64,000 bases of DNA from an uncultured Eisenbergiella sp. (GCA_910585455.1 CAJUEL010000021.1:10079-74078), one strand, 5' to 3'. Positions 25,020-34,577 are shown, counted from the stretch's first letter. The notes: a model not told the origin generated them from the letters alone. A program made the numbers and translations.

Positions 25020-26384
25020 TTAGTTCTCTTCCCCGATATGACGAATCACCTTTTTATTGATCTGCAGCGTGAAAAGGACGCTTAACGCAAAGGAAAACAC
25101 CTCTGCGATCGGGAAAGACCACCACACCAACGACAGATTGCCGGTACGGGACAAAAGCCAGGCTGCCGGAAGCAGAACGATGAGCTGTCTGGTGAGGGAA
25201 ACAAACATGCTGTAAACGCCGTTGCCCAAAGCCTGAAACAGACTGCTGGACACGATGCCAAAGGCAGCAAACAAAAATCCCAGGCTGATGATACGAAATG
25301 CCACCACGCCAATGGAAAGCATATGCTCGGAGGCGTTAAACAGCCCCAGCAATACCTGCGGCATAAACTGAAACACCGCTGTGCCGATTGCCATGATCAG
25401 CAGCGCATATCCCACAGAAAGCTTCACCGTTTTGATCACCCGGTCCTTTCTGCCAGCGCCATAATTGTAAGCGATGATCGGCACCATACCATTGTTCAGC
25501 CCAAAAACAGGCATGAACACAAAGCTCTGTACCTTGAAATATACCCCAAACACTGCCGTCGCCGTAGAAGTAAAGCCAATCAGAATCCGGTTCATGCCAT
25601 AGGTCATGACAGAACCGATTGCCTGCATGATAATGGAAGGCACGCCCACCGCATAAATCCGCCTGATAACCTCCGGATCCGGTTTCAGGTTCTTAAGCCT
25701 TAGCTGAATCTCTCCGTTATACTTCAGGTTAAAAAACAACGCAAGCACACATGCGACACACTGTCCGAAAATCGTTGCTGCCGCTGCGCCCGCCACGCCA
25801 AGCTTCGGAAAGCCTGCCAGTCCAAAGATCAGAATCGGGTCAAAAATGATGTTGATGACTGCGCCCACAGACTGGGTGATCATCGTGAACACCGTCTTTC
25901 CCGTGGATTGCAAAAGCTTTTCCAGCATCATCTGCATCAGCATGCCGATACAGAAAATACATACAATGCTCAAATATTGCACGCCATATTCCACGATCTG
26001 TTCATCCTGTGTCTGGCTTAAATAAAAAGGCTTTGCCGCGAACAGTCCCACCACCAGGAATACCGCATAAGTCGCGAGTGCCAGAAATATTCCGTTCATC
26101 GCAGATTTATTCACGGTCTCATAATCTTTTTCCCCCAAAGATCTGGATAACAGAGCGTTGACACCCACGCCCGTTCCCACGCCAAAAGCGATGAGCAGCG
26201 ACTGAATCGGAAACGCCAGCGAAACTGCTGTCAGCGCATTTTCATTGATATAGGAAACAAAAACGCTGTCAACAACATTGTATAGCGCCTGCACCAGCAT
26301 GGAAATCATCATCGGCAGCGACATGGACAACAAAAGCCTGTTCTCCGGCATGACACCCATTTTGTTTTCTCTTTTCGTACTCAT
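25020..26384 (-). CDS. MATE-family efflux transporter (MepA type)
   Basis: 454 residues, twelve membrane helices. The N-terminal MPENRLLLSMSLPMMISMLVQ and VDSVFVSYINENALTAVSLAFP fit the MepA-like branch of MATE proteins. It would export drugs or metabolites. GGAAA is just upstream of the ATG. Behind its own promoter (26437-26465) with a TTAACTAGTTAA palindrome between promoter and start codon, which suggests control by a repressor of the MarR type. Confidence 0.93.
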   Translation of the reverse strand: MSTKRENKMGVMPENRLLLSMSLPMMISMLVQALYNVVDSVFVSYINENALTAVSLAFPIQSLLIAFGVGTGVGVNALLSRSLGEKDYETVNKSAMNGIFLALATYAVFLVVGLFAAKPFYLSQTQDEQIVEYGVQYLSIVCIFCIGMLMQMMLEKLLQSTGKTVFTMITQSVGAVINIIFDPILIFGLAGFPKLGVAGAAAATIFGQCVACVLALFFNLKYNGEIQLRLKNLKPDPEVIRRIYAVGVPSIIMQAIGSVMTYGMNRILIGFTSTATAVFGVYFKVQSFVFMPVFGLNNGMVPIIAYNYGAGRKDRVIKTVKLSVGYALLIMAIGTAVFQFMPQVLLGLFNASEHMLSIGVVAFRIISLGFLFAAFGIVSSSLFQALGNGVYSMFVSLTRQLIVLLPAAWLLSRTGNLSLVWWSFPIAEVFSFALSVLFTLQINKKVIRHIGEEN

Positions 26385-26407
26385 GATACTTTTTCCTTTC
26401 TCATTTA

Positions 26408-26465
26408 TTAACTAGTTAACTTTTCGTATCCTGCTTATTATAACGAAAAAAAGGATGATATGCAA
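26408..26465 (-). promoter_or_regulatory. Promoter and operator of the MATE gene
   Basis: Minus strand: TTGCAT (26460-26465), 17 bases, TATAAT (26437-26442), then the perfect 12-base palindrome TTAACTAGTTAA (26408-26419) in the leader. MepR/MarR-type repressors bind similar AT-rich palindromes carrying GTTAG or GTTAA halves. No regulator gene is adjacent. Confidence 0.65.
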
Positions 26466-26524
26466 GCACATTTTCACCCACATACCATCCTTTTTTCGCA
26501 GTTCCGTTACTGAAACCTCAATCT

Positions 26525-26911
26525 TTAGCTCACCATCCCGCCGAGCATACCGCTCCCTGCACAAATCATCAGCGTCGTGAAAAAATGGGTATTCATATCC
26601 CGAAACCCATGGTTGACGGCAAGCGTAATCAGCGCGAGAATGGCAAAATACAGGCTCCCCGCCAGAAGTCCCCATAAAAACCGCCTGTCCCGCATACATT
26701 TTCCGCTTAAGAATCCACAGACAAACGCCGCGATCACATAAATGACGATGATGCCGATATTCACCACCTGCTCTGAAAGCTGAAAGCGATACAGAAGCAG
26801 CGCCAGTAAAAGCAATGCGCCGCCAGTCAGCAGATATGCCGCCAGAAGGCATTTTGCGATAGAAAGCGGCAATCCTGTTATCTCTTTTTCCGCACGGTTT
26901 CCCCGTTCCAT
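26525..26911 (-). CDS. TIGR04086-family membrane protein (YrzE-like)
   Basis: 128 residues from the ATG at 26911, which has GGGAGGAG 6 bases upstream; a longer in-frame start lacks a site. Four predicted membrane helices (about 20-42, 52-72, 80-100, 105-127). The pattern LLTGGALLLLALLLYRF and GMLGGMVS fits the TIGR04086/YrzE family of Firmicutes. Function unknown; in other Firmicutes it often lies close to yajC and secDF, which are not seen here. Confidence 0.75.
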   Translation of the reverse strand: MERGNRAEKEITGLPLSIAKCLLAAYLLTGGALLLLALLLYRFQLSEQVVNIGIIVIYVIAAFVCGFLSGKCMRDRRFLWGLLAGSLYFAILALITLAVNHGFRDMNTHFFTTLMICAGSGMLGGMVS

Positions 26912-26974
26912 ATGCACTCCTCCCAAAAACATCTTTTTCTCTTCTGTTCATTATATTCTATACAAAGTCTAAAC

Positions 26975-27003
26975 TTGACAAGCGCCGCCTTTTTCTGTAA
27001 TAT
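26975..27003 (+). promoter_or_regulatory. Promoter of the CNNM/CorC gene
   Basis: Perfect TTGACA (26975-26980), 17 bases, TAATAT (26998-27003), 40 bases before the start codon. Confidence 0.65.
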
Positions 27004-27042
27004 TTTCTATAAATATATCTATATGAAAAGGAGTGATTTTTT

Positions 27043-28374
27043 TTGGATACCTCTGGTGTCATACAATTGCTGTCCGTGGTGGTGTTAGTCGGTCTGTCCG
27101 CCTTCTTTTCCTCCGCCGAGACAGCTTTAACCACAGCAAACCGGGTGAAAATCCGATCCCTGGTGGAAGAAGGAAATAAGCGCGCCATCACGCTGCAGAA
27201 GGTCCTGGACCGCAATTCCAAGATGATTTCCGCCATCCTGATCGGCAACAACATCGTCAATATCACCGCCTCCTCCCTTGTCACGGTTTTTACAACCAGG
27301 CTTTTCGGAAGCGGCGCAGTCGGTGTTTCCACCGGTCTTTTAACCCTGACGATTTTGTTGTTCGGGGAGATTGTGCCCAAAAACGCGGCGATGCTCAATC
27401 CCGAAAAGCTGGCGCTTTCTTATGCGGGCATCATTTATTTTCTGATGCAGGCGCTGACTCCCGTCATTTTTTTTGTGGACAAGCTTTCCCTGGGCATTAT
27501 GACCGTGCTTCATATTGACCCGAACAAAAAGCTTTCCCAGATGACGGAAACCGAGCTGAAAACCTACGTGGACGTCAGCCATGAGGACGGGGTAATTGAG
27601 ACGGAAGAGCGGGAAATGATTTATAATGTGTTCGATTTTTCCGACGCGGTAGCAAAGGATATCATGATTCCCCGCATCGATATGAGCACGGTCAGCGTGG
27701 ATGCCGGTTATGATGAGCTCTTTTCCATCTTCCGTGAAAACATGTATACCAGAATTCCTGTCTATAAAGAAGAAAATGACAATATCATCGGCCTTGTCAA
27801 CATCAAGGACTTCATGTTTGTAGCGGACAGAGAGCATTTCTGCATCAACGACATTCTGCGGGACGCGTATTATACATACGAGTATAAGAAAACCGCTGAC
27901 CTGATGATGGAAATGCGGGAGAAGCCCTTCAACGTCGCCTTCGTGCTAAACGAATACGGCTCCTGTGTGGGCATGATCACGCTGGAGGATTTGCTGGAGG
28001 AAATTGTCGGGGAAATCCGGGATGAATATGACGACGACGAAAAGGATCTCATCCAGCAGCTTAGCGATTTCGAATATCTGGTGGAGGGCGGCATGAAGCT
28101 TTCCGATATCAACGACGCCATCGGCACGGAGCTTGACAGCGAGGACTACGATTCCATCGGCGGCATCATCATCGAAATTCTCGACCGGATGCCCAGACCC
28201 GGCGATCAGGTGACCACACAGGACGGCATCAGCCTGACGGCAGAGGCGGTCAAGCAAAACCGCATCACCAAGGTGCGCATGCTCCTTCCAAAGCCGGATG
28301 CCAAAGAAAATCCCGCCGAATTGTTAAAGGGCATTCACGATGCGAAGACGAAGGAAAGCGGTGATAATGCCTGA
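27043..28374 (+). CDS. CNNM/CorC-family (DUF21-CBS) membrane transporter
   Basis: 443 residues. Order: DUF21/CNNM membrane domain with four helices (about 5-190; AFFSSAETALTTANRVK is characteristic), a CBS pair (about 205-330; DIMIPRIDMSTV, EYGSCVGMITLEDLLEEIVG), and the CorC_HlyC C-terminal domain (about 345-425). Family members export or regulate Mg2+ and other divalent cations. Translation seems to start at a TTG codon, with AAGGAG 9 bases upstream; no better ATG is near. Followed by a strong hairpin at 28407-28443. Confidence 0.92.
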   Translation: MDTSGVIQLLSVVVLVGLSAFFSSAETALTTANRVKIRSLVEEGNKRAITLQKVLDRNSKMISAILIGNNIVNITASSLVTVFTTRLFGSGAVGVSTGLLTLTILLFGEIVPKNAAMLNPEKLALSYAGIIYFLMQALTPVIFFVDKLSLGIMTVLHIDPNKKLSQMTETELKTYVDVSHEDGVIETEEREMIYNVFDFSDAVAKDIMIPRIDMSTVSVDAGYDELFSIFRENMYTRIPVYKEENDNIIGLVNIKDFMFVADREHFCINDILRDAYYTYEYKKTADLMMEMREKPFNVAFVLNEYGSCVGMITLEDLLEEIVGEIRDEYDDDEKDLIQQLSDFEYLVEGGMKLSDINDAIGTELDSEDYDSIGGIIIEILDRMPRPGDQVTTQDGISLTAEAVKQNRITKVRMLLPKPDAKENPAELLKGIHDAKTKESGDNA

Positions 28375-28406
28375 CCGCACAGGATGATTTCCCGGGAAAC
28401 AAAATC

Positions 28407-28450
28407 GCGCCCGGAGCCCTTCCTATCGAAGGGTTCCGGGCGCACGTTTT
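28407..28450 (+). terminator. Terminator after the CNNM/CorC gene
   Basis: 15-base arms GCGCCCGGAGCCCTT and AAGGGTTCCGGGCGC (one G-T type mismatch) with a 7-base loop, followed by ACGTTTTAT. Also faces the end of the minus-strand LytTR gene. Confidence 0.75.
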
Positions 28451-28558
28451 ATGGCCGGATATTGTGTCACATCTCTTTGATCCCGTAGACCTTGCGGCTC
28501 CTGCAGGCTCCCGTTTCAATCATTACATCTTCATAAAACATGGATGCTTTGCTTTCCT

Positions 28559-29302
28559 TTAAGAAAACCGTTTCCGGATTTCCTCATATTTTTCCTGCGT
28601 GATCAGGGCGTCCCGCCGGGTCTCCTGAAAGGTCACCAGATACGTCCATCTGCCGTAGGGCTCTATTTTTTTCACCCTGGAAAGATTGATGATATAGGAC
28701 TTGTGGCTCCGCATGAACTGCTCCGGATCCAGCCTGGCTTCGATATCCCCCAGCTTCGCCGAGGTCACAAAGCTGTCCGTAACCGTATAAATCACAGTCG
28801 CGTTGTTTTCCCGCTGTACGAGCACAATGTCCTCCATATCCACAAAGCTCATGCTCTCTTTTCCTTTTACGAGCAGCCTGGCGGGTCCCCGCTGTGTGCG
28901 CACCACCCGTTCCTCTTCCTCTACCTTCTCCTGTCCGTGAAGCGTCCTGATCCGGTCCAGCGTGCGGTTTACCCGCTCCACGTCAAAGGGCTTCACCAGA
29001 TAATCAAAGGCATACAGCTCAAATGCCTCCGGCATGTATTCCGCATGGGCGGTGGCAAAAATGATCTTCGTCTTCGGCTCCATGTCCGTCAGAATCCTGG
29101 CGCACTCGATGCCGTTTTCTCCCTTGATCCCGATGTCCATGAACACCACCTCAGGCTTCAAGCGTCCAAACTGCACCACCGCCTCGGAAAAGCTTTCGCA
29201 CTCTCCGGCGATCGTAAAGCCCCCATGCTTTTCAATGATTTTTTTCAAAAGCAGGCGCACGCCATCCTCGTCCTCTACCAGCATTACTCTGTCCGTCGTC
29301 AT
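28559..29302 (-). CDS. LytTR-family response regulator
   Basis: 247 residues. Receiver domain with phospho-acceptor Asp56 in [10 protein letters not shown], and Lys of LVKPFD; then a LytTR DNA-binding domain (about 145-240) with the motif [16 protein letters not shown]. Such regulators (AgrA, LytR, ComE types) bind promoter direct repeats. Its start overlaps the floA stop by 4 bases (ATGA), so it is translated as part of the floA message. The likely partner kinase is the GHKL kinase at 30969-31823, separated from it by nfeD and floA. Confidence 0.93.
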   Translation of the reverse strand: MTTDRVMLVEDEDGVRLLLKKIIEKHGGFTIAGECESFSEAVVQFGRLKPEVVFMDIGIKGENGIECARILTDMEPKTKIIFATAHAEYMPEAFELYAFDYLVKPFDVERVNRTLDRIRTLHGQEKVEEEERVVRTQRGPARLLVKGKESMSFVDMEDIVLVQRENNATVIYTVTDSFVTSAKLGDIEARLDPEQFMRSHKSYIINLSRVKKIEPYGRWTYLVTFQETRRDALITQEKYEEIRKRFS

Positions 29303-30285
29303 GATGTCTGATCACTTTCCTTCGCTTTCAGCTCCACATTGATGCTGCCGCCTTCTCCCAGCGCTTCCCGCATTTTTGTGTCCGCCTTGACATTCTGCAT
29401 TCTGTAGTAATCCAGCACGCCCAGATTTCCTTCCCGGAATGCCTGTGCCATCGCCTTGGGCACCTCCGCTTCCGCTTCCACCACATAGGCGCGCATTTCC
29501 TGCTCCCGCGCCACCGCCATCGCGCGGCGTTCCTCCGCCTTTGCCTGGGCGATATTTTTGTCCGCCTCCGCCTGCAGAATCTGCAGCTGCGCGCCGATGT
29601 TTCTCCCAACATCAATATCCGCGATATCGATGGATAAAATTTCAAATGCCGTGCCGGAGTCCAGCCCCTTGGAAAGCACCAGCCGGGAAATGTCATCCGG
29701 ATTTTCCAGCACCTGCTTGTGGGAATCCGCAGAGCCCACCGTCGTGACGATGCCCTCTCCGATTCTGGCCAAAGTCGTCGCTTCTCCCGCGCCGCCGACC
29801 AGTCTTTCCAGATCCGCCCGCACCGTAACCCGGGCTTTCACCAAAAGCTCGATGCCGTCCTTTGCCACCGCCGAAATATTGGGTGTCTCGATCACCTTGG
29901 GATTCACGCTCATGCGCACCGCATCCAGCACATCCCGCCCCGCCAGATCGATCGCAGCCGCCCTTTCAAAGGGGAGCTCGATGCCTGCCCGTTCCGAAGC
30001 GATCAGGGCATTCACCACATTGTCCACATGACCGCCCGCCAGATAATGGGCCTCCAGCTGGTTGACCGTAAGCTTAAGTCCCGCCTTCTGCGCCTTGATT
30101 AACGGCAGCACGATCGCGGAGGGCACCACGCGCCGAAGCTTCATGCCTACCATATTAAAAATGTTCACCTTCACATTCGCCGCCAGACAGCTGATCCACA
30201 GCCCGACCGGCACAAAGGCAAAAAACAAAACAACGAACAATAAAATAACGCCGCATATGATGACAATTCCAATCGTAGATTCCAT
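29299..30285 (-). CDS. floA: Flotillin-like protein FloA
   Basis: 328 residues from the ATG at 30285, with AAAGGAGC upstream; a longer frame to 30345 lacks a site. An N-terminal hydrophobic hairpin (about 5-30), SPFH-type domain, and a short C-terminal coiled coil ([20 protein letters not shown]). The motifs [17 protein letters not shown] and [17 protein letters not shown] are characteristic of FloA (YqfA). It forms membrane microdomain assemblies, together with NfeD encoded upstream. Overlap with the LytTR regulator is unusual. Confidence 0.95.
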   Translation of the reverse strand: MESTIGIVIICGVILLFVVLFFAFVPVGLWISCLAANVKVNIFNMVGMKLRRVVPSAIVLPLIKAQKAGLKLTVNQLEAHYLAGGHVDNVVNALIASERAGIELPFERAAAIDLAGRDVLDAVRMSVNPKVIETPNISAVAKDGIELLVKARVTVRADLERLVGGAGEATTLARIGEGIVTTVGSADSHKQVLENPDDISRLVLSKGLDSGTAFEILSIDIADIDVGRNIGAQLQILQAEADKNIAQAKAEERRAMAVAREQEMRAYVVEAEAEVPKAMAQAFREGNLGVLDYYRMQNVKADTKMREALGEGGSINVELKAKESDQTS

Positions 30286-30304
30286 AAATATCTGCTCCTT
30301 TCCC

Positions 30305-30395
30305 CATTCCTGGTAACAGTTTTTACAAGCCTGCACGGTTACCATTCCTCATATTGCCTGACACGCTGTCATGCAGGCACTGTCTGCATGACAGT
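30305..30395. repeat. Two small palindromes between nfeD and floA
   Basis: GGTAAC-N20-GTTACC (about 30311-30342) followed by CTGTCATGCAG-gcactgt-CTGCATGACAG (30367-30395, perfect 11-base arms). They lie in the intercistronic gap of nfeD and floA and could process or partially terminate the message. Confidence 0.6.
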
Positions 30396-30397
30396 CC

Positions 30398-30877
30398 TCA
30401 GATTTCCCGGACGATCAGCTTCGCGCCGCTCACCCGGATGATTTTGAGCCTTGCGCCCTTATCGATGAATTTCCCTTCCGAAACCACATCGAACCGGATA
30501 TCGTCAAAATCTCCCGTTCCTGTCGGACGCAGATCCGTCACTGCCACGCCCTTTTTACCCAGCAGATAATTCAAATCCGTCGAACTGATGTAGCCCTTGT
30601 CCTTTTGCTGTTCCTCCCGCAAAATGATCGGGGACTTCAGCTTTCCCTTCGACAACAGCCACAAAATGACGGCGAGCATGAACGCCAGAAGCGCCAGCAC
30701 CAGAAGCGTCACAAACGCGCCCTCCGCCAGCGTGTCCGTCACACAGAAAACCCCTGCGACCAGACACACCGCCGCACTGATGCCCGGCAGTCCAAATCCC
30801 GGCACCATCATTTCCACCGCCGCCAGCACAAAGCCCACCACCAGCAGGATGATTCCAAGCACTTCAATCCATTCCAT
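30398..30877 (-). CDS. NfeD-like membrane protein
   Basis: 159 residues from the second ATG (30877), which is 6 bases after GGAGGG; the first ATG overlaps that site. Three hydrophobic segments (about 5-30, 32-50, 55-78) and a C-terminal OB-fold (about 105-159; LLGKKGVAVTDLRPTGTGDFDDIRFDVVSEG). This is the short NfeD without protease domain that accompanies FloA. The GTG-rich OB domain is thought to interact with flotillin. Confidence 0.92.
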   Translation of the reverse strand: MEWIEVLGIILLVVGFVLAAVEMMVPGFGLPGISAAVCLVAGVFCVTDTLAEGAFVTLLVLALLAFMLAVILWLLSKGKLKSPIILREEQQKDKGYISSTDLNYLLGKKGVAVTDLRPTGTGDFDDIRFDVVSEGKFIDKGARLKIIRVSGAKLIVREI

Positions 30878-30911
30878 CAGCATCCCTCCTTTTTAATCAT
30901 CATAGCAGATT

Positions 30912-30958
30912 ATTGAAAAAACAAAAGGGATATTCTGCAAAATATACAGATATCCCGC
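30912..30958 (-). terminator. Terminator after the GHKL kinase gene
   Basis: Minus strand GGGATATCTG ... CAGAATATCCC followed by TTTTGTTTTTT. It separates the kinase from nfeD, so nfeD-floA-regulator is reached only by readthrough or from a promoter in the short gap (TATGAT at about 30899-30904). Confidence 0.75.
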
Positions 30959-30968
30959 TGAATTGTCG

Positions 30969-31823
30969 TTACTGCTCACGGTGCTGCCTGCCGCTCGCTT
31001 CCTTTTCCGGCAAATAAACGGTGAACACCGTTTCCTCAGGCAGGGATTTCACCCGGATCTCTCCCTGCGCTTCCCGCACCAGCCGCGCCACGATCGCCAG
31101 TCCCTGTCCGTGCCCCTCCTCCCGCTTCGTGGTAAAACCGGAACGGAAAATGTCATGTAAATGCTCTTCCGGAATGACGGGACCGTTATTTTCCACTGCA
31201 ATCTGATATCCGGTCTGCGTTTTCTGCATCCGGACCAGAATTTTTTTCTCTCCCTCACGGCTCTCCAGCGCGGTGATCGCGTTATCCAGCAGATTGGCGA
31301 GAATCCTGCACAGATCCCAGGGCTTCACCGGAATGTTTTTTAAATCGGCGCCCACCTCCAGATAAAAGTCGATCCCCTGCTCTCCCGCCGTTTCCATTTT
31401 CGCCTGCAGGAGCGCATTGACCGCAGGCTGGGCGGTCTTTAACGCCATGTTGAGACGCTGGATATCCTTAAAAACAGGCCGGATATAGGAATGGGCTTCC
31501 TCATATTCCCCAAGCTCCAGAAGGCCGTATACCACCTGAAAATGATTCATCAGGTCGTGCTTCTGCTCCCGCAGCCTGCCGTTTAGCTGCTCCAGATTCC
31601 GCATGCTTTCCTCAAAATTTTTATCCTGATATCTTCCGGCCGCATAGACCCCCGCAGTCGCCGCCACGCCGGAAAGCAGCATCAGTATCACGCATGCCCA
31701 CATCACCGGTCCCACCTGAGCAAAGGCCCGGCTTTCTCCCACGCAGACCAGCAGAACCACTCCGGCGAGGAACTGTCCGGCACTGAGCGCCAGCAGCAAT
31801 GCCGTAAGCCTTTTTATTTCCAT
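30969..31823 (-). CDS. GHKL-domain sensor histidine kinase (AgrC/LytS-like)
   Basis: 284 residues from the ATG at 31823, with AGGAG 9 bases upstream. Two membrane helices (about 8-30 and 38-60), a dimerisation part with KHDLMNHFQVVYGLLELGEYEEAHSYI carrying the phospho-accepting His in the HDLMNHF box, and a GHKL ATPase domain with NLLDNAITALE (N-box) and a G-rich box GHGQGLAIVARL. Pairs by type with the LytTR regulator at 28559-29302, although a terminator and two genes lie between them. The signal is unknown. Confidence 0.9.
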   Translation of the reverse strand: MEIKRLTALLLALSAGQFLAGVVLLVCVGESRAFAQVGPVMWACVILMLLSGVAATAGVYAAGRYQDKNFEESMRNLEQLNGRLREQKHDLMNHFQVVYGLLELGEYEEAHSYIRPVFKDIQRLNMALKTAQPAVNALLQAKMETAGEQGIDFYLEVGADLKNIPVKPWDLCRILANLLDNAITALESREGEKKILVRMQKTQTGYQIAVENNGPVIPEEHLHDIFRSGFTTKREEGHGQGLAIVARLVREAQGEIRVKSLPEETVFTVYLPEKEASGRQHREQ

Positions 31824-31874
31824 AATCAAACTCTCCTGTCGTACCAGTTCAGACAAATCTGCACTGTTTCCCCG

Positions 31875-32762
31875 TCACAAACCGCCTTCCCTTACACCGC
31901 CGGTACACGCCGATAAAAAATATCCCTCCGGCGCAGGATACTCCCATATGCGGCACACCCGCATTCTCTCCGGGAAACATGCATGGCCTCTCTCCCACGC
32001 AATTTTTTTATCCGGCTCTACACAGATATTGGCAAAGCCCATTCCCATCCCGGCGCCGGTCAGCTTCATATAGCTCTCCTTGATCGTCCACAGACGCAAA
32101 AACGCAGCCTGCGCTGCAATTCCCAGCGTATCCGTCCCCGTACAGCCGGCTGTGATAGCCTCTGCCGCTTTGTCTCCCGGCATTTTGCCCCCGGCTTCTT
32201 TTTGCTTTTTCGTTTTATTTTCTACTGCAAATCGTTGCAAGAATTCCTTTCGCTCTTCCTCTGTGAAAAAATGCCGCAGCATGCCGGCACGGATCGGCTG
32301 CTGCCGCTGAATATCAACGCCCACCGGCGCCCCGGCAATCGCGCATACCGCATAATCCCCGGAATGGGACAGGCTTATGAAAGGCGGGTTGACCATTGCC
32401 CCGACCGGGCTTTCTGTCCCCGCATACGCTCTATCCGCAACCCGGCACACGACAGGCTGTCCCTTTTCTCCATATCGGACGCACCAGGCATGCCCTGCGC
32501 TCCCCTGGCTTATGCCTTCCGCTTTCGCGGGCTGCTTCGCCGCCTTTTCATATTCCCGCAACGCGTAATCCGCCAGAAAGCCTGCTGCCAGAGACGCCGC
32601 TTTCGCCTGCACAGTTTTACAGGCATCCACCTTCGCCTGCCGCGCCCCGTCCACACAACCATAGACCCGCCGCATCAGCTCCTCCCGATACAGGGGACGT
32701 ATATCCGCCAGATACAACAGCGGCCTGTCTTTCTTTTGCTGCCCTGTCACCGTCCGTTCCAT
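31875..32762 (-). CDS. 4'-phosphopantetheinyl transferase (Sfp type)
   Basis: 295 residues, slightly longer than Sfp (about 225-240) because of an insert rich in Lys/Gly near residues 175-205 (NKTKKQKEAGGKMPGDKA). Key motifs: PFISLSHSGDYAVCAIAG, GVDIQ with the Mg-binding Asp, and LRLWTIKESYMKLTGAG with the catalytic Glu and Lys. It transfers phosphopantetheine from CoA to carrier-protein serines of fatty-acid, polyketide or peptide synthases. No such synthase is in the window. AAGGGAA lies 9 bases before the ATG. Confidence 0.9.
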   Translation of the reverse strand: MERTVTGQQKKDRPLLYLADIRPLYREELMRRVYGCVDGARQAKVDACKTVQAKAASLAAGFLADYALREYEKAAKQPAKAEGISQGSAGHAWCVRYGEKGQPVVCRVADRAYAGTESPVGAMVNPPFISLSHSGDYAVCAIAGAPVGVDIQRQQPIRAGMLRHFFTEEERKEFLQRFAVENKTKKQKEAGGKMPGDKAAEAITAGCTGTDTLGIAAQAAFLRLWTIKESYMKLTGAGMGMGFANICVEPDKKIAWERGHACFPERMRVCRIWEYPAPEGYFLSACTGGVREGGL

Positions 32763-32880
32763 ATTTATATTCCCTTATTCCGCCAATCAACTCCCCCGGT
32801 GCAAGCGCTCAAGCATTGTGCCCGGCTCCTGCGCCGCCGTTCACAGCACCTGTATTTTGCACTTGCAACCCAAAAACAGG

Positions 32881-33174
32881 TTACAGTTCCAGACTATTGG
32901 GATTTAAAAGAAAATCCATGATTCCCATCACCACAATGCCATCTTCATTCCTCCATAATTTAATCCTGTCCCTGACCACAATGATTTTCTTGAAAGAATC
33001 ACCAATGTGCACTAACGAATTTTTTTCCTGATCCATTTTGTTGCTGTCCGGAATTGCAAATGCAGACTGAATATAATATCTCTGGCTGCCGCGGTTACAG
33101 ACAAAATCGACTTCCAGCGCAATCTTAATAATTCTGGATGCTTCTACACCGGAATCCAGCAAATACTCTTCTTC
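32881..33174 (-). pseudogene. C-terminal remnant of an AAA-ATPase/DUF4143 protein
   Basis: About 97 codons open from a TGA at 33175-33177 to the stop. The sequence YLLDSGVEASRIIKIALEVDF, RYYIQSAFAIPD, SFKKIIVVRD and MGIMDFLLNPNSLEL matches the C-terminal end of the common AAA+DUF4143 ATPases (about 400-450 residues). The ATPase part is missing. The break point lies directly beside the restriction-modification island, as if the island or a deletion replaced the rest. Confidence 0.8.
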
Positions 33175-33215
33175 TCACTTCGGATATTTGTGAAATGCTG
33201 CAATTTTCCGTAGTA

Positions 33216-33635
33216 TTACCTTGATAACAGATTAAATAAACGCAATTTATCGATAAGAAGTTGGTAATTTGATTTTTTTAATTCACACTCCCAAATACGT
33301 AAAACTTTCCAGCCGCGTGCCTCAAACATGGCAGTCACATCTTTATCATGCTTCATGTTACGCTCTCGTTTATTCTGCCAATATTCTTGATTGTCCGCTG
33401 GCCGTGTATTTCGGCAATCGTGCCCATGCCAAAAGCAGCCGTCTACGAACACTGCAATTTTTTCTTTTTGAAATACAAAATCAGGATGTCCTTTAACCGG
33501 ATAGTTACGTTTCCATCCAGCAATCCCATTCTGTTTAAATATATCTATCAACCGTAGCTCTGTTGATTTGTTCTTTTTAGATTTAACTTTTCGCATAATC
33601 TCAGAGCGTTTTTTATCATCAAAAATATCCGCCAC
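33216..33635 (-). CDS. vsr: Very short patch repair (mismatch) endonuclease
   Basis: 139 residues. Vsr cuts next to T in T:G mismatches made by deamination of 5-methylcytosine. Recognised by RSEIMRKVKSKKNKSTELRL, then GHPDFVFQKEKIAVFVDGC with the catalytic Asp52, and FWHGHDC with the His residues near 70-72. Located 6 bases after the putative restriction gene and in the same direction as the C5 methyltransferase, the standard partner. AT-rich like the rest of the island. Confidence 0.95.
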   Translation of the reverse strand: MADIFDDKKRSEIMRKVKSKKNKSTELRLIDIFKQNGIAGWKRNYPVKGHPDFVFQKEKIAVFVDGCFWHGHDCRNTRPADNQEYWQNKRERNMKHDKDVTAMFEARGWKVLRIWECELKKSNYQLLIDKLRLFNLLSR

Positions 33636-33641
33636 GACAAA

Positions 33642-34577
33642 TCATCTCGCTTCAAACTCAATACGGAGGCTCGGATCAGTTTCTGTCTCAAGAACGATTT
33701 TATTATAATGACTAATAATATCTGAAAGCGTAGAATTTCTCTTACTCTCATCAAAAAAACTATGCTCATACACGTTGGCTGAAAGAAACTGCTGAATATC
33801 CCATACCTCAACGCGCCCTGCAAGTCCAGCGTCTTCAGCAAGATTTAATGCTGTATATACCCGTTCAAAAATCGTAATAATAACGGGATGGCAGCCTCCA
33901 CGCAGGTTTGCCTTGCATTTTTCAATAAGTAAAGCGCCGGGCATCGTTGTACAGTGGATAATCGTATTGTTTATAACAAAATCGCCGCTTCGTTCTGTCG
34001 GCGCATCCGCAACGGAAGCGCCATGTATTTCAAAGGCATTTTCAGGCATAATAAGACATAATTTCGCGGCTACCAAGTGCTGCAAAACAGTTCCAAGGTA
34101 CTGCGTTCCTGAATTTTGCTTTTGGCGCTTCTTTGCCTGTTCAAATAATTCGTCTAAGTTTGCTCCAATCGTTTTAGAAGTATCGGCGGTCAAAACAAAC
34201 GGTTGATTTCGGAAATACTCTCTGACCTGCTCAGCCCAAAATTTTTCAACGATTGAAAAATCGACATTTTCTTCTTCATTCCATGCATTAAGGAAATCAA
34301 CATATTTAATCATCAACCCCATACTTCCGCGACTGGTGCGCCCGCCTTCAGCGGATAACTGCTGAGTAATGCCATGCTCTTTTAAAATCTTTTTGAGATT
34401 GCCGCCGCCGAGTCCAACGACCTGTCCTTTCCCGCTTGTTTGAAAATCGTCTGGATTTAAAGGAAAAACTTTGTTCTGAACCAGTCTGGTAAATTGAACC
34501 ACTAGCGACAGCGGTCCTTTCGTATAAATATTGTTTTCGTCTTGAAATATTTTCAATCTTTCCTCTATACTAATCAT
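33642..34577 (-). CDS. Putative type II restriction endonuclease (DUF4928-like)
   Basis: 311 residues from the ATG at 34577, which has GGAGG 9 bases upstream and overlaps the methyltransferase end by 8 bases. The protein has no catalytic motif I can name with certainty; it resembles DUF4928 proteins found beside C5 methyltransferases. Features: an N-terminal SLVVQFTRLVQNKVFPLNPDDF block, a Gly-rich VVGLGGGNLKKILKEHG, and a C-terminal part with SGDFVINNTIIHCTTMP where Asp and downstream residues could form a PD-(D/E)XK-type site. Position between the methyltransferase and vsr is the main argument. Confidence 0.7.
   Translation of the reverse strand: MISIEERLKIFQDENNIYTKGPLSLVVQFTRLVQNKVFPLNPDDFQTSGKGQVVGLGGGNLKKILKEHGITQQLSAEGGRTSRGSMGLMIKYVDFLNAWNEEENVDFSIVEKFWAEQVREYFRNQPFVLTADTSKTIGANLDELFEQAKKRQKQNSGTQYLGTVLQHLVAAKLCLIMPENAFEIHGASVADAPTERSGDFVINNTIIHCTTMPGALLIEKCKANLRGGCHPVIITIFERVYTALNLAEDAGLAGRVEVWDIQQFLSANVYEHSFFDESKRNSTLSDIISHYNKIVLETETDPSLRIEFEAR

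Noticed and set aside
13234..26384. Prophage or conjugative element between the two MATE genes
   Set aside because: No integrase, structural, mobilisation or replication genes; the tRNA-Leu has no duplicated end or integrase next to it.
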